A stretch of DNA of 64,000 nucleotides from Carboxylicivirga taeanensis (GCF_051851475.1 NZ_JBPUSJ010000003.1:186001-250000), one strand, 5' to 3'; shown: positions 35,970 to 45,712, counted from the first letter of the stretch. Translations and numbers: made by a program. Notes: generated by a model from the letters alone, not told the origin.

Positions 35970-36649
35970 CATTTTTTTAAGTTTATATGTAAAAACTAAA
36001 GGGTGTTTGTGTTAAAAAACAATAAAGCGCAAATAAGACCCCCTCAAAAAGAGGTCATCAGTAATATTTTATGGAAAAACACAACTCAACCCCTATTTAA
36101 ATAGGGTACGCACCAAAAAAAACCAATTATACACGGCACTCTACCGTACCAATAAAGACAAAAGACAACGGAAAAATAGATTCTCAGTCACAATTTATTT
36201 CAAAAAAGAACCCAAAAACCATCAAAAAGCCTTTTGTTCATTAACAAAATGTTAAAAACACATAATTTTAACCCTAACAATATTACAATCTGTGATTTTT
36301 TAGAGACCTCACAATTACATTTATTAGCTCAAACAGGTCCTTGTGTAACATTTTCATTTGCAATTCGACAATATTTCTATAATCATCACAAAAAGCAGTT
36401 GTCCGAGTTAATAAAACACTAAAAGACACGGCTAATGATTTGTGCAGACGTATTGGGGATAGAAATTACTGCTATTGATTCTCCCTGACCACTCCCCCAA
36501 GGTATAATGGTCAACATTTTTATTCAACCTCTTCAATACACTCTCCACAACACAATAATATTCAGTCCTGTTATTCTGCTGAATCTGGAATATAGGATGA
36601 TTATATGCTCCTTTTTTTTTATTTTTGATAGTAAATCAACCAAAAGCCG
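35970..36649. other. Non-coding A/T-rich region
   Basis: About 680 bp without a credible gene, very A-rich. It contains the second copy of the hairpin element (36083-36118, with the perfect palindrome CCCTATTTAAATAGGG at 36091-36106), a third small inverted repeat (GACC..GGTC near 36030-36055), and TATTTTTG at 36620-36627, which could be the -7 element of the HD gene though no good -33 box is seen. A 58-codon frame at 36249 is rejected. Confidence 0.55.
36083..36118. repeat. Hairpin element, copy 2
   Basis: AACTCAACCCC, a 16-bp palindrome and GGGTACG followed by CCAAAA align with copy 1 (AACTCCACCCC..GGGGTACG..GCAAAA). The same framework but different loop. Confidence 0.55.
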
Positions 36650-37297
36650 ATGCTAAAAAACAAACAAATAGCCGAGATTGAAGAATGGACCCAGCACCAA
36701 TTAAATGAATGCGATGCAGGACACGACTGGTGGCATATAAAGCGAGTTCTCAACAACGCACGCAATATCCATGCAGAGGAAGGTGGTGACTGGACGGTTA
36801 TTCTACTGGCCGTATTATTGCACGATTTGGCGGATGGTAAGTTTTTTGATGAAGTTGAAGCATTAATGCTAATAGAGAAAAAACTGCTTGAGCAGCATAT
36901 TGAGCAGGAAATAATAGATCATGTACTTTACATTATCCAAAACATGTCCTTTTCAAACCAATGGGATGCCTGCCAGAAGCGTTCAGTGGAGTTTAAGGTG
37001 GTTCAGGATGCCGATCAGCTGGATGCCCTGGGTGCCATAGGAATTGCTCGTGCATTTAGCTATGGCGGCTTTAAGGGACGTGATTTTTACGACCCCTCCA
37101 TCTCCCCGGTAAAACATACAAACAAAACATCATACCGCAGTAGCAGCAGTCCAACCATCAACCATTTTTATGAAAAACTGCTCCTACTAAAAGATAAAAT
37201 GAACACAGAAACGGGCAAAACAATGGCCAGTGAAAGGCATCAGTTTATGGAGACCTATCTGCAACAGTTTTTTAAAGAATGGGGCAACGAACTCTAA
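36650..37297 (+). CDS. HD-domain phosphohydrolase
   Basis: A 215-residue metal-dependent hydrolase of the HD superfamily, similar in layout to YedJ-type proteins. The metal ligands are in order: His in HDWWHIKRV (about 25-30), HD in LLHDLADGK (about 61-66), and the distal Asp in QDADQLDALGAIGIARAF (about 124-129). The substrate cannot be deduced; relatives act on nucleotides or phosphate esters. It is followed after 90 bp by the PBP1A gene on the same strand. Confidence 0.85.
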   Translation: MLKNKQIAEIEEWTQHQLNECDAGHDWWHIKRVLNNARNIHAEEGGDWTVILLAVLLHDLADGKFFDEVEALMLIEKKLLEQHIEQEIIDHVLYIIQNMSFSNQWDACQKRSVEFKVVQDADQLDALGAIGIARAFSYGGFKGRDFYDPSISPVKHTNKTSYRSSSSPTINHFYEKLLLLKDKMNTETGKTMASERHQFMETYLQQFFKEWGNEL

Positions 37298-37387
37298 ATG
37301 CAGGACAGTTCACTATTTCTTGATATTTTAAAATCACTCATCAATAATAACTAATTTTGCCTTCTCTGTGATAAACCTGATTAATAC

Positions 37388-39793
37388 ATGGTAGCTAAAA
37401 AAAAATATCCGACAAAAAAGCAGACGTCCAAAAGGCAAGCAACAAGAAATGGCAAAAACGCCCCAAAGAAGAAGAGCTTTAAAAAACGCCTGTTCATCCT
37501 TGGACTTAAGGCTGCCTCGCTAGGCCTAACAGCTTTGGCTATTTTTTGTTTGTTTGTGTATTTAGGCTTATTCGGAAGTCTGCCTTCAGAAAATGAACTG
37601 TTAAAAATTCAGAACCATTCGGCCTCTGAAGTGTACTCAATTGACGAACAACTGATGGGGCGCTTCTTTGTTGAACAGCGCTTAACCATTGATAACGAAG
37701 ACATATCTCCGTATGTACAAGAAGCCTTGGTCGCAACCGAAGACAGCCGATTCTTTGAACACAATGGCCTGGATCTAATCAGCTTAGGACGAGTTATTGT
37801 GCGCACCATCATTTTTGGTGATCGTGCACAAGGGGGAGGCAGTACCATCAGCCAGCAATTGGCAAAAAACCTGTACCCGAGAATCAATTTGGGCTTCTTA
37901 ACACTTCCCGTGGGGAAAACCAAAGAGATTTATACGGCAGCACGCTTGGAGCAGGTCTACACCAAGGAAGAAATTCTAACACTTTACCTCAATACCGTTC
38001 CTTTTGGTGAGGATATCTATGGAATTGAAATGGCATCTCAGCGCTTTTTCGGGAAAAAATCGCGCGAGCTCAACCCTGCCGAAGCTGCCACTTTAGTAGG
38101 TATGCTGGCAGCCAACACCGCCTATAATCCTCGCTTAAATCCCGAACGCAGCCTTCAACGACGCAATGTTGTACTGAAACGCATGCAAGAGCACGGCTCG
38201 ATCTCGGGCAACGAATACCTGAAATGGAGCCAGAGTAAGATTGAACTCAACTACCGGCGGATAGATCACAATACTGGTATTGCCCCTTATTTTAGGGAGA
38301 AAATAAGGATTCAAGCGCAGGAAATACTTGAAAAGAAATATGGTGTTGAGTACGACATTTACTCTGATGGGCTTAAGATATTCACCACTATTGATGCTCA
38401 ACTTCAGGAATATGCAGAGTTGGCCGTAGCCCAGCAAATGAAAAGACTGCAGGAAGAGTTTGACCGCCATTGGAAGGGACAATCTCCGTGGTCGAGACAC
38501 CCGCAAGTGTACACCAATGCCCTGCGCCAATCGCGTCGCTATCAAAAAATGAAGGAAGCCGGCCACAGCGATGAAGAGATTTTCAAGGCCATGGAACAAA
38601 AAATTCCAATGACCATCTTTACTCATGCGGGCGAAAAAAAGGTGCAAATGAGCCCGGTTGACTCGGTGAAACACTACCTGATGCTTTTAAACACTGGTTT
38701 TGTAGCCTTAAATCCACGTAACGGACATGTTCTGGCTTGGGTCGGAGGCATCGACCACAAAACTTTTCAGTTTGACCATGTTACATCCAGACGGCCTGTA
38801 GGTTCAACCTTCAAGCCCTTTGTGTATGCAGCGGCTCTTCAGGATGGCGTTAAACCTTGCGAGTTTATCTCTAACGAACAGGTCGTTTATGAGGATTATG
38901 ACGACTGGTCGCCTGCCAACAGCAACGGTCAGCATGAGGGCTACTATTCGGTTAAAGGAGGACTGGTTAAATCAGTGAACACCATCAGTGCCAAACTAAT
39001 TACTCAAATAGGCGTGGGTAACGTCATTGATCTGGCAGAGGCAATGGGCATTGATGAGGACATTCCCAACTACCCGTCAATCGCTTTAGGAACGGCAGAA
39101 CTGTCATTACTCGACATGGTAGCAGCCTACTCTACTTTTCCTAACTACGGCCGCCCCGTGGTACCGCTTACACTCTTACGAATAGAAGATAAAGACGGAC
39201 AAGTTCTCTATGAGGCAGACGGAAATGTTCCAAAAGACGAAGTCTATGATGATGATGTAGCCTACTACATGGTTGAAATGATGCGAGGCGTGGTTGAAAG
39301 AGGAACCGGGGCCTCATTACGGAACGTTTTCAACTTAAAAAGTGAATTGGCTGGTAAAACAGGAACGACCCAGGACAACGCTGACGGTTGGTTCATTGGC
39401 TATACACCAAATATTGTAGCCGGTGCCTGGGTTGGTAACGACCAACCTGCTATCCGTTTCCGTTCTACAGCTTTAGGAAGTGGATCCCACATGGCTTTAC
39501 CCATTTTTGCACGCTTCATGCAACGATTGGAAAAGGACAGAAGTCGCTACCAGTATCATAAAGGTTCATTTTATGTGGTCCCTCCCCGCCTACAAAAACA
39601 ACTGATGTGCGACGACTATTCAGAAGATGATCCGGATAAGAATTTCTTCGACAATCTTTTCGACAGTTTTAGCCGCCCCGACTCTGTAAAACTTAAACGT
39701 CAGGAAGAACGAAAAGCCCAACGTGAAGACAAAAAGAAAAGCGACCATAAGAATCTACTACAACGCATGAAAGACCTGTTTAAGAAAAAATAA
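37388..39793 (+). CDS. Class A penicillin-binding protein (PBP1A type)
   Basis: An 801-residue bifunctional peptidoglycan synthase. A very basic cytoplasmic tail (1-35), one membrane anchor (about 38-62), a glycosyltransferase domain (about 80-260) with catalytic Glu118 in EDSRFFEHNG and GGSTISQQLAKN, and a transpeptidase domain (about 340-700) with Ser473-x-x-Lys476 (STFK), SVN and KTGTT (657-661). The C-terminus ends in a Lys/Asp-rich tail. It builds cell-wall glycan strands and cross-links them in the periplasm. All active-site residues are present. Confidence 0.96.
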   Translation: MVAKKKYPTKKQTSKRQATRNGKNAPKKKSFKKRLFILGLKAASLGLTALAIFCLFVYLGLFGSLPSENELLKIQNHSASEVYSIDEQLMGRFFVEQRLTIDNEDISPYVQEALVATEDSRFFEHNGLDLISLGRVIVRTIIFGDRAQGGGSTISQQLAKNLYPRINLGFLTLPVGKTKEIYTAARLEQVYTKEEILTLYLNTVPFGEDIYGIEMASQRFFGKKSRELNPAEAATLVGMLAANTAYNPRLNPERSLQRRNVVLKRMQEHGSISGNEYLKWSQSKIELNYRRIDHNTGIAPYFREKIRIQAQEILEKKYGVEYDIYSDGLKIFTTIDAQLQEYAELAVAQQMKRLQEEFDRHWKGQSPWSRHPQVYTNALRQSRRYQKMKEAGHSDEEIFKAMEQKIPMTIFTHAGEKKVQMSPVDSVKHYLMLLNTGFVALNPRNGHVLAWVGGIDHKTFQFDHVTSRRPVGSTFKPFVYAAALQDGVKPCEFISNEQVVYEDYDDWSPANSNGQHEGYYSVKGGLVKSVNTISAKLITQIGVGNVIDLAEAMGIDEDIPNYPSIALGTAELSLLDMVAAYSTFPNYGRPVVPLTLLRIEDKDGQVLYEADGNVPKDEVYDDDVAYYMVEMMRGVVERGTGASLRNVFNLKSELAGKTGTTQDNADGWFIGYTPNIVAGAWVGNDQPAIRFRSTALGSGSHMALPIFARFMQRLEKDRSRYQYHKGSFYVVPPRLQKQLMCDDYSEDDPDKNFFDNLFDSFSRPDSVKLKRQEERKAQREDKKKSDHKNLLQRMKDLFKKK

Positions 39794-39794
39794 A

Positions 39795-39824
39795 AAAAAC
39801 TCCGGGTCAGTAACTGGCCCGGAG
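39795..39824 (-). terminator. Terminator between PBP1A and manC
   Basis: CTCCGGGTCAG / CTGGCCCGGAG form an 11-bp stem with a T-G wobble and TAA loop (39800-39824). On the minus strand it is followed by a long T-run, so it mainly ends manC. Confidence 0.82.
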
Positions 39825-39849
39825 CTATATCCTTTCGTCAATAATACAC

Positions 39850-40932
39850 TTAATCATCCACGCCAATCTCCGTTCTAAGATCGGTGGTAAATTGCCTAAT
39901 TTGCTTCTCATTTTCTTTTGGACAGATTAATAGTGCATTCTTCGATTGCACCACAATGTACCCATGAAGCCCCTGTACTACCGCCACCTTATCTTTAGGC
40001 AGGTGCACAATGCTGTCTTTGGTATCATAAAGCAACACCTTGCCGCTTAATACGGCATTGTTATCTTCTCCTTCAGCCGAGTTATCGTGCAACGACGTCC
40101 AGGTACCCAAATCGGACCATCCAAAATCAACAATCTGAACATACACATTTTTTGCTTTCTCCATTACACCATAGTCAATGGATATATTCCTGCAGTCGAC
40201 GTAGGCATCGAACAAGCTATTCCCTTCCTTTTCCGTACCTAAAGCCGGATAAAATGTATCAAACAGTACCGACACTTCGCGCAAATGCTTTTTAAACGCC
40301 CGCTCTATGCTCGAAAGCGACCAGATGAAAATACCCGAATTCCAAAAGAATTCACCACTTTCAACCAAAATTTTAGCCATTTCCAGATTAGGCTTTTCCG
40401 TAAACGTTTTCACCCGGTTAAACCCTTCTGGTAAATTGTCCTCTTTTTCAACCTGCACATACCCATAGGCAGTTTCCGGGCGCGTTGGCTTTAAACCAAG
40501 CGTTAGCAGTACATCTTTCCCCTCCACAAACCTCAACCCGTTTACAATGTTGGTTCGAAACCGCTCTTCGTTAGTAATCAAGTGATCCGATGGTGTGACC
40601 ACAATGTTCGCCTTGGGGTTTCGCTTTTTTATAACCGTATTGGCAAAGGCCACACAAGGCGCTGTATTCCGCTTCATGGGCTCTGCAAGAACCTGTTTTG
40701 CATTCAGTTCAGGAAGCTGATCCAGTACCAATTGTTTGTAATTCTGGCTGGTAACCACAAAAATATTTTCGATGGGACAGATAGGACTAAAGCGCTCAAA
40801 GGTTTGTCTGAGCATAGATTTGCCAGTGCCAAGAATATCCAGAAATTGTTTGGGTGTTTGTGTAGTACTTAATGGCCAGAATCGTCTGCCCACTCCACCT
40901 GCCATGATCACGCAGTATGTATTATTGTCCAT
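39850..40932 (-). CDS. manC: Mannose-1-phosphate guanylyltransferase
   Basis: A 360-residue nucleotidyltransferase that makes GDP-mannose from mannose-1-phosphate and GTP. It has the pyrophosphorylase signature VIMAGGVGRRFWPLS (about 8-22), PKQFL (about 28-32), TPSDHLI, ExAYGYVQ and the active-site strand FTEKP with GVMEKA near the C-terminus. The length corresponds to the single-function form; the cupin isomerase domain of bifunctional enzymes is absent. It supplies GDP-mannose for surface glycans. It is monocistronic and diverges from the MlaE gene. Confidence 0.92.
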   Translation of the reverse strand: MDNNTYCVIMAGGVGRRFWPLSTTQTPKQFLDILGTGKSMLRQTFERFSPICPIENIFVVTSQNYKQLVLDQLPELNAKQVLAEPMKRNTAPCVAFANTVIKKRNPKANIVVTPSDHLITNEERFRTNIVNGLRFVEGKDVLLTLGLKPTRPETAYGYVQVEKEDNLPEGFNRVKTFTEKPNLEMAKILVESGEFFWNSGIFIWSLSSIERAFKKHLREVSVLFDTFYPALGTEKEGNSLFDAYVDCRNISIDYGVMEKAKNVYVQIVDFGWSDLGTWTSLHDNSAEGEDNNAVLSGKVLLYDTKDSIVHLPKDKVAVVQGLHGYIVVQSKNALLICPKENEKQIRQFTTDLRTEIGVDD

Positions 40933-41032
40933 GAATTCGTTAATTTACAAATACTATTATCGTATCTTTCTTGAGTTGATGGAATATTATTACTTTTATC
41001 TCTCTAAATTACGGACTATTTTCCACATCGCA

Positions 41033-41773
41033 ATGAGAATATTTTATCACCTCGGACGTTACGCTATCTTTTTAAAAAAAGTATTTGGGAAACCGGAAAA
41101 GCACTCCATTTTCTTCAAACAAATTATTAAAGAGATTGATAAGCTTGGAATCGATTCACTGGGCATCGTGATAATCATCTCGGTATTTATGGGAGCCGTT
41201 ATCACCTTGCAAACAGCTTATAATATTGATTTACCCATTATCCCTAAATACACTGTTGGCTTAGCGGCCCGCGACTCAATCCTGTTGGAGTTTTCTTCAA
41301 CCATTGTGGGCTTGATTCTGGCAGGCAAAGTGGGGTCGAACATTGCTTCTGAAATTGGAACCATGCGGGTGACCGAACAAATTGATGCGCTGGAAATAAT
41401 GGGCATCAACTCGGCCAGTTATCTTGTACTGCCTAAAGTAATTGCCTTTGTATTCATCATCCCTGCACTAACGATTATTAGTATGGGCGTTGGCATATTT
41501 GGCGGCTACCTGGCTGGCTCATTAACAGGCGAGGTACCAGGACCCGAATTTATTTACGGGATACAATTTGCATTTATTCCTTTTTATATTGCGTATGCAC
41601 TTATTAAATCAGTTGTTTTTGCATTTATCATCGCCACAATATCAGCCTATTGGGGCTATCATGTAAATGGTGGTGCGCTGGAGGTAGGAAAAGCCAGTAC
41701 AAAAGCAGTGGTGGCAAGTAGTGTTCAGATTCTGTTGTTTAACCTTATCCTAACACAACTTTTATTAGCATGA
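41033..41773 (+). CDS. mlaE: MlaE-type lipid ABC transporter permease
   Basis: A 246-residue inner-membrane permease. I chose the ATG at 41033 because it gives the family's usual length (about 245-260); longer frames would overlap manC. Five hydrophobic segments can be seen, and the typical motifs ALEIMGINSASYLVLPK and 'VGSNIASEIGTMRVTEQIDAL' region mark the MlaE/YrbE family, which moves glycerophospholipids between inner membrane and periplasmic MCE proteins to keep the outer membrane asymmetric. The stop overlaps the start of the ATPase gene (ATGA). No MCE protein gene follows here. Confidence 0.92.
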   Translation: MRIFYHLGRYAIFLKKVFGKPEKHSIFFKQIIKEIDKLGIDSLGIVIIISVFMGAVITLQTAYNIDLPIIPKYTVGLAARDSILLEFSSTIVGLILAGKVGSNIASEIGTMRVTEQIDALEIMGINSASYLVLPKVIAFVFIIPALTIISMGVGIFGGYLAGSLTGEVPGPEFIYGIQFAFIPFYIAYALIKSVVFAFIIATISAYWGYHVNGGALEVGKASTKAVVASSVQILLFNLILTQLLLA

Positions 41774-42525
41774 TAGAAGCGATTGATATCCATAAATCTT
41801 TTGACGATAAAGAAATACTAAAAGGTATTTCTACTGTTTTTGAAAAAGGCAAAACCAACCTGATCATTGGACAAAGTGGCTCGGGGAAAACGGTTTTACT
41901 GAAATCACTAGTGGGGCTGCACGATATTTCATCGGGTGATATCCGCTACGATGGGAAGAGTTTTTTGAAGCTGGATGGACTGGACAAGAAGCATCTTCGG
42001 CAGGACATAGGCATGCTGTTTCAGGGGTCGGCCTTATTTGACTCGCTCACCGTAGAAGAAAATGTGCGCTTCCCGCTGGATATGTTTACCAACTGGAGCT
42101 TAGAAGAAAAGCGCGAAAGGGCTAACTTTTGTATCAACCGCGTTAAACTGGAAAACGCAAATAATAAATTTCCATCTGAAATAAGTGGGGGCATGCAAAA
42201 ACGCGTAGCCATTGCCCGCGCCATCTCTCTGAATCCCAAGTACCTGTTTTGCGATGAGCCTAACTCGGGCCTCGATCCCAGAACCTCTATTGTGATTGAC
42301 GAGCTGATACATGAAATTACCAAGGAGTATGACATGACTACCATTGTCAATACTCACGACATGAATTCGGTGATGGGCATTGGCGAGAATATCATCTTTA
42401 TTTACCAAGGTAAAAAACTGTGGGAAGGCACCAAAGACGACATTTTTCATGTACAAAATAAAGAGCTGGAAGATTTTATTTTTGCTTCCAAGCTCTTTAA
42501 AAAAATTAGGGATAATAATATATAG
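41770..42525 (+). CDS. mlaF: MlaF-type lipid ABC transporter ATPase
   Basis: A 251-residue ATPase with Walker A GQSGSGKT (about 35-42), Q-loop MLFQGSALFDSL, signature ISGGMQKRVAIARA, Walker B YLFCDEPNSGLDP and H-loop NTHD. The Met in SGGMQKR and PNSGLDP are characteristic of MlaF. It energises MlaE for lipid trafficking. The start codon overlaps the stop of mlaE by four bases, so translation is coupled. Confidence 0.92.
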   Translation: MIEAIDIHKSFDDKEILKGISTVFEKGKTNLIIGQSGSGKTVLLKSLVGLHDISSGDIRYDGKSFLKLDGLDKKHLRQDIGMLFQGSALFDSLTVEENVRFPLDMFTNWSLEEKRERANFCINRVKLENANNKFPSEISGGMQKRVAIARAISLNPKYLFCDEPNSGLDPRTSIVIDELIHEITKEYDMTTIVNTHDMNSVMGIGENIIFIYQGKKLWEGTKDDIFHVQNKELEDFIFASKLFKKIRDNNI

Positions 42526-42538
42526 CTACCGGTTGGTG

Positions 42539-43930
42539 CTATTTTTTACTAAAGTCGTACTGCATGTCATATTTTAGCGGACTCACAAAGTTCGCCTCTA
42601 CATTAAGCGGCTTTCCATCGATCTCAACACCCGATTTTAAGGCAGCCTCCAGGGGCGACACGCCTGTTATCTGTGTCAAAGCTTCAGCGAGAAAATCCTC
42701 TCTCACATCACCAAAGGGGTATATTTCCTGCCCCTGAAATGCCACTACAAAATCCTTCTTAACAATATCGGGCAATAAGCCATCGGTGTAATCAATAGAG
42801 TTATTGGCATTTTCGGCACGCATCACAATGGGTTGCATCGCCCAATTATGATTATCTTGGTCATCAATTGTTATTGAACCATAGTACTTTCCATGCGTTT
42901 TTTCTCCGATTTGCACAACCTCCATATGCGGCTCTAAACCATAAATCACCATCTCACTGGCCGAAGCCGATTTGTAGGTGGTGAGCACATACACTTTGGA
43001 CAAATCAAGGTTATTGTCATTAGATACTATCCGATCAATATTAAAGCCTTCGCCAAACTCGCCATTCAAATAGTTCGTCAATGCCGGATTATAAGCTGTT
43101 CTTAGCAGAATGTCTCCAACCGATGCAGCGGGAGCAATCATACTGCTCATTAAAATAGCAGACGACACAGCACCTCCACTGTTATACCTTAAGTCGATAA
43201 CCAGGTTATCAATTCCCTGAGCTTTAAAATCAGCAAATACAGCCTCCAGTTGATCATTGTACTCATCAAGAAAAGATGTATAAACCAAGTAACCTATTTT
43301 ATGTCCTTCATAAGCAATAACTTCAGCGTGAAGGATTGGATTACTCTGTAAGACGGCAGCTTGCATAGTCAGCGATGGGGTACGCTCGGTAACTGATCGG
43401 TCAGCATTTAAAGTCCCCAACGTCAGTTTTAAATTATCATTAAACACCAACTGCCCATAGTTTTGGTCAGTAATAATTACATCATCAACCTTATAAAACA
43501 TATCACCTCTTGTCAACCCCGCAACATCGGCAGGGGAGTTTGGTTCCACGTACTCGATAAACCCAACCACTTCGTTAGATGTATTTTCATCTCTGTAATA
43601 CAAACGAAATTCATAGCCGTTTGACAGGCTAACCCCTGACAACATATCCAATAGTCCTTGGTAATCATCGGTTATAAATGACCACCTGTCAACATCCTCA
43701 TAAACACATTTATCAAACAAGGCCTTACTATCCTCTTCCTTCTTATAATCAAGTTCCGGTATTTTACTCTCCCAAAAGTAGTAGGCCTTCATGTTTTCAT
43801 AAATAAAGCCATTAATCTCTTGCACCTCAAGTGGCACCGTATTAACCTTTGGGTCATCATCTCGACATGCAGGCAATATAATAATACAAGTTATAAATAA
43901 TGCCGCAGTAATAAACTTTAGGTTCTTCAT
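42539..43930 (-). CDS. S41-family (C-terminal processing type) lipoprotein protease
   Basis: A 463-residue predicted lipoprotein. The ATG at 43930 is chosen because it gives a clean type II signal, lipobox ILPAC with Cys22; an upstream TTG adds eight residues. After a helical N-domain, a PDZ-like domain is seen at about 125-215 (FIEYVEPNSPADVAGLTRGDMFYKV), and an S41 protease domain follows: NLVIDLRYNSGGA, the nucleophile Ser in KSASASEM and the general base Lys in GEKTHGK. It cuts proteins near the membrane in the periplasm or at the surface; substrates are unknown. Confidence 0.9.
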   Translation of the reverse strand: MKNLKFITAALFITCIIILPACRDDDPKVNTVPLEVQEINGFIYENMKAYYFWESKIPELDYKKEEDSKALFDKCVYEDVDRWSFITDDYQGLLDMLSGVSLSNGYEFRLYYRDENTSNEVVGFIEYVEPNSPADVAGLTRGDMFYKVDDVIITDQNYGQLVFNDNLKLTLGTLNADRSVTERTPSLTMQAAVLQSNPILHAEVIAYEGHKIGYLVYTSFLDEYNDQLEAVFADFKAQGIDNLVIDLRYNSGGAVSSAILMSSMIAPAASVGDILLRTAYNPALTNYLNGEFGEGFNIDRIVSNDNNLDLSKVYVLTTYKSASASEMVIYGLEPHMEVVQIGEKTHGKYYGSITIDDQDNHNWAMQPIVMRAENANNSIDYTDGLLPDIVKKDFVVAFQGQEIYPFGDVREDFLAEALTQITGVSPLEAALKSGVEIDGKPLNVEANFVSPLKYDMQYDFSKK

Positions 43931-44078
43931 AGGTTTTAAATATTTGAATGACACAAGAAAAAGCTTATTTGTAAAAATACATGCAAATAATGGCTAATTT
44001 TACACTTCATTGATTCAAATAAGAATAGATTAATACTAAAAAATATAATTCAAAATCAGACTAATAATTGTCAATTCA

Positions 44079-44765
44079 TTGGAACAAAATAACACATACC
44101 ACCTTATATGGCCAGCTGAATACCAGACGCTACCGCCAACGGATATCGCTATAAAGCAAGTTCACATTGCCAATGTGCTGCTGAAAAAGGCGCCACACTT
44201 ACTTACACCAGAAAAACACTCTAAACCCAATATAAGTTTGCCAATTAAAGCTAAACTTTTCAGCGGCAAACATTATCCATTCAAAAAAGGGCAACAAAAA
44301 CCTACCAAAAACAGTGTGGTATGGACAGATTATGTAGTAAGCACATGGCCACTTCTCCTCTACCTATTAAGAAACAACCCAGATGAGACTTACGAAGATA
44401 TCTTGCTAAAATATTTTGACATTAATCAGGGGTGCCACCCAAAATGGGAAAGCATTGCTCAACTCGCACAAACAAAAGGCACAGACACACTTGCTGTTGA
44501 TTTAGATGAGTTAGACAGTTGGTACGATGAGATAAGTTTGACCCACATTGCACCTCAAAGCTATCATGAACTTTATAAATGGTTTGGTACAGAACTTAGA
44601 GAAATAGGTTACCTCTCATTCGACTTTTTCATGACACACAGAGAGGGCAGCAAGGCCTGGCACCAAGCAATTATGCAGCACCTGAATGAAATCGATAACC
44701 TCCCCGGCGTACAAGCACAAACGCTTTTCGAAAAGTACCTGAAACCTTTACTTTTGATCGTTTGA
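44079..44765 (+). CDS. Protein of unknown function with TTG start
   Basis: A 228-residue cytoplasmic-looking protein that I do not recognise. It has no signal or membrane segment; the composition is that of an ordinary enzyme, with many Trp/Tyr (WTDYVVSTWPLLLYLL, WYDEISLTHIAPQSYHELYKWFG). The only sensible start is TTG at 44079; the frame is closed by TAA at 44046, and there is no ATG until residue about 186, so an ATG start is excluded. It lies divergently from the S41 gene and 69 bp before the PNP gene, with which it may be co-transcribed. Confidence 0.65.
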   Translation: MEQNNTYHLIWPAEYQTLPPTDIAIKQVHIANVLLKKAPHLLTPEKHSKPNISLPIKAKLFSGKHYPFKKGQQKPTKNSVVWTDYVVSTWPLLLYLLRNNPDETYEDILLKYFDINQGCHPKWESIAQLAQTKGTDTLAVDLDELDSWYDEISLTHIAPQSYHELYKWFGTELREIGYLSFDFFMTHREGSKAWHQAIMQHLNEIDNLPGVQAQTLFEKYLKPLLLIV

Positions 44766-44834
44766 CTATTCTTCTTGTATTTCGTTTGAACATTAACCAT
44801 GGCAACTTTACCTTTGAACAAAAACACATCAAAC

Positions 44835-45656
44835 ATGGAAATAAGTTATCAACACATAGAGGAAACGGCCAACTTTATTAAAGCCAATGGCATCGATCAG
44901 GCAGAAGTAGGAATCATATTGGGCACCGGCCTGGGTGGATTAGTTAATGAGCTAAGTATTATTAAAGAAATGGACTATGCAGGCATCCCCAATTTCCCGG
45001 TTTCAACAGTAGAGTCGCACCAAGGCAAACTTATCTACGCCCAGCTGGAAGGGAAAAAAGTACTGGCCATGCAAGGACGCTTCCACTATTACGAAGGCTA
45101 TAACATGCAGCAAATAACTCTGCCCGTTAGAGTAATGAAACTATTAGGCATTAAGTACCTGCTGATATCCAATGCCGCTGGGGCGGTTAACCTCAACTAT
45201 AAAAAGGGCACATTAATGTTGTTAGATGACCACATTAACCTGCTACCAGAAAACCCATTGACCGGGAAAAACCTGACAGAATTCGGTCCCCGCTTTCCCG
45301 ACATGAGCCAGCCTTATAGCAAACGGATGAATGACCTGATGCTGGCAGCGGCTAAAGAAGAAGGTGTGGTGCTTCACAAAGGAGTGTACACAGCTGTGCC
45401 GGGCCCCAACCTCGAAACCCGTGCCGAATATCGATTTATTAGTCATATTGGCGGCGATGCCGTGGGCATGTCAACCGTTCCAGAAGTGATTGTTGCTAAC
45501 CACATGCAATTGCCTTGCGCAGCAGTTTCGGTACTAACCGATGAATGCAACCCTGATAACCTGCATCCGGTGAGCTTGCAGGAAATATTAGATGTGGCTG
45601 CCAAAGCCGAAAAAGGATTGATTAAGCTGTTCCGTTCGGTTATTAAACAGCTTTAG
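44835..45656 (+). CDS. Purine nucleoside phosphorylase, paralogue 1 (altered active site)
   Basis: A 273-residue trimeric-type PNP that splits purine nucleosides with phosphate. The ATG at 44835 gives the family length; an upstream in-frame ATG adds 12 residues. Conserved sites are GTGLGGL (phosphate loop), GRFHYYEGY, PNLETRAEYRF (with Glu) and VGMSTVPEV. Two differences from the family and the second copy at 48 kb: the PxGHxG loop reads ESHQG, and the helix carrying the ribose-contacting His (SHEE in the other copy) reads SLQE. It may therefore prefer another nucleoside. Confidence 0.92.
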   Translation: MEISYQHIEETANFIKANGIDQAEVGIILGTGLGGLVNELSIIKEMDYAGIPNFPVSTVESHQGKLIYAQLEGKKVLAMQGRFHYYEGYNMQQITLPVRVMKLLGIKYLLISNAAGAVNLNYKKGTLMLLDDHINLLPENPLTGKNLTEFGPRFPDMSQPYSKRMNDLMLAAAKEEGVVLHKGVYTAVPGPNLETRAEYRFISHIGGDAVGMSTVPEVIVANHMQLPCAAVSVLTDECNPDNLHPVSLQEILDVAAKAEKGLIKLFRSVIKQL

Positions 45657-45712
45657 AGGAGTAGGTCTACCATGAATCAAACATCTTCTCTACCGTACAG
45701 CACATAAAACTA

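Noticed and set aside
36249..36422. 58-codon frame in the A/T-rich gap
   Set aside because: No ribosome-binding site, no domain, and A/T-driven amino-acid content.
40772..41032. Extended N-terminus for MlaE
   Set aside because: It would overlap the oppositely oriented manC coding region and exceed the family's length; the ATG at 41033 fits.
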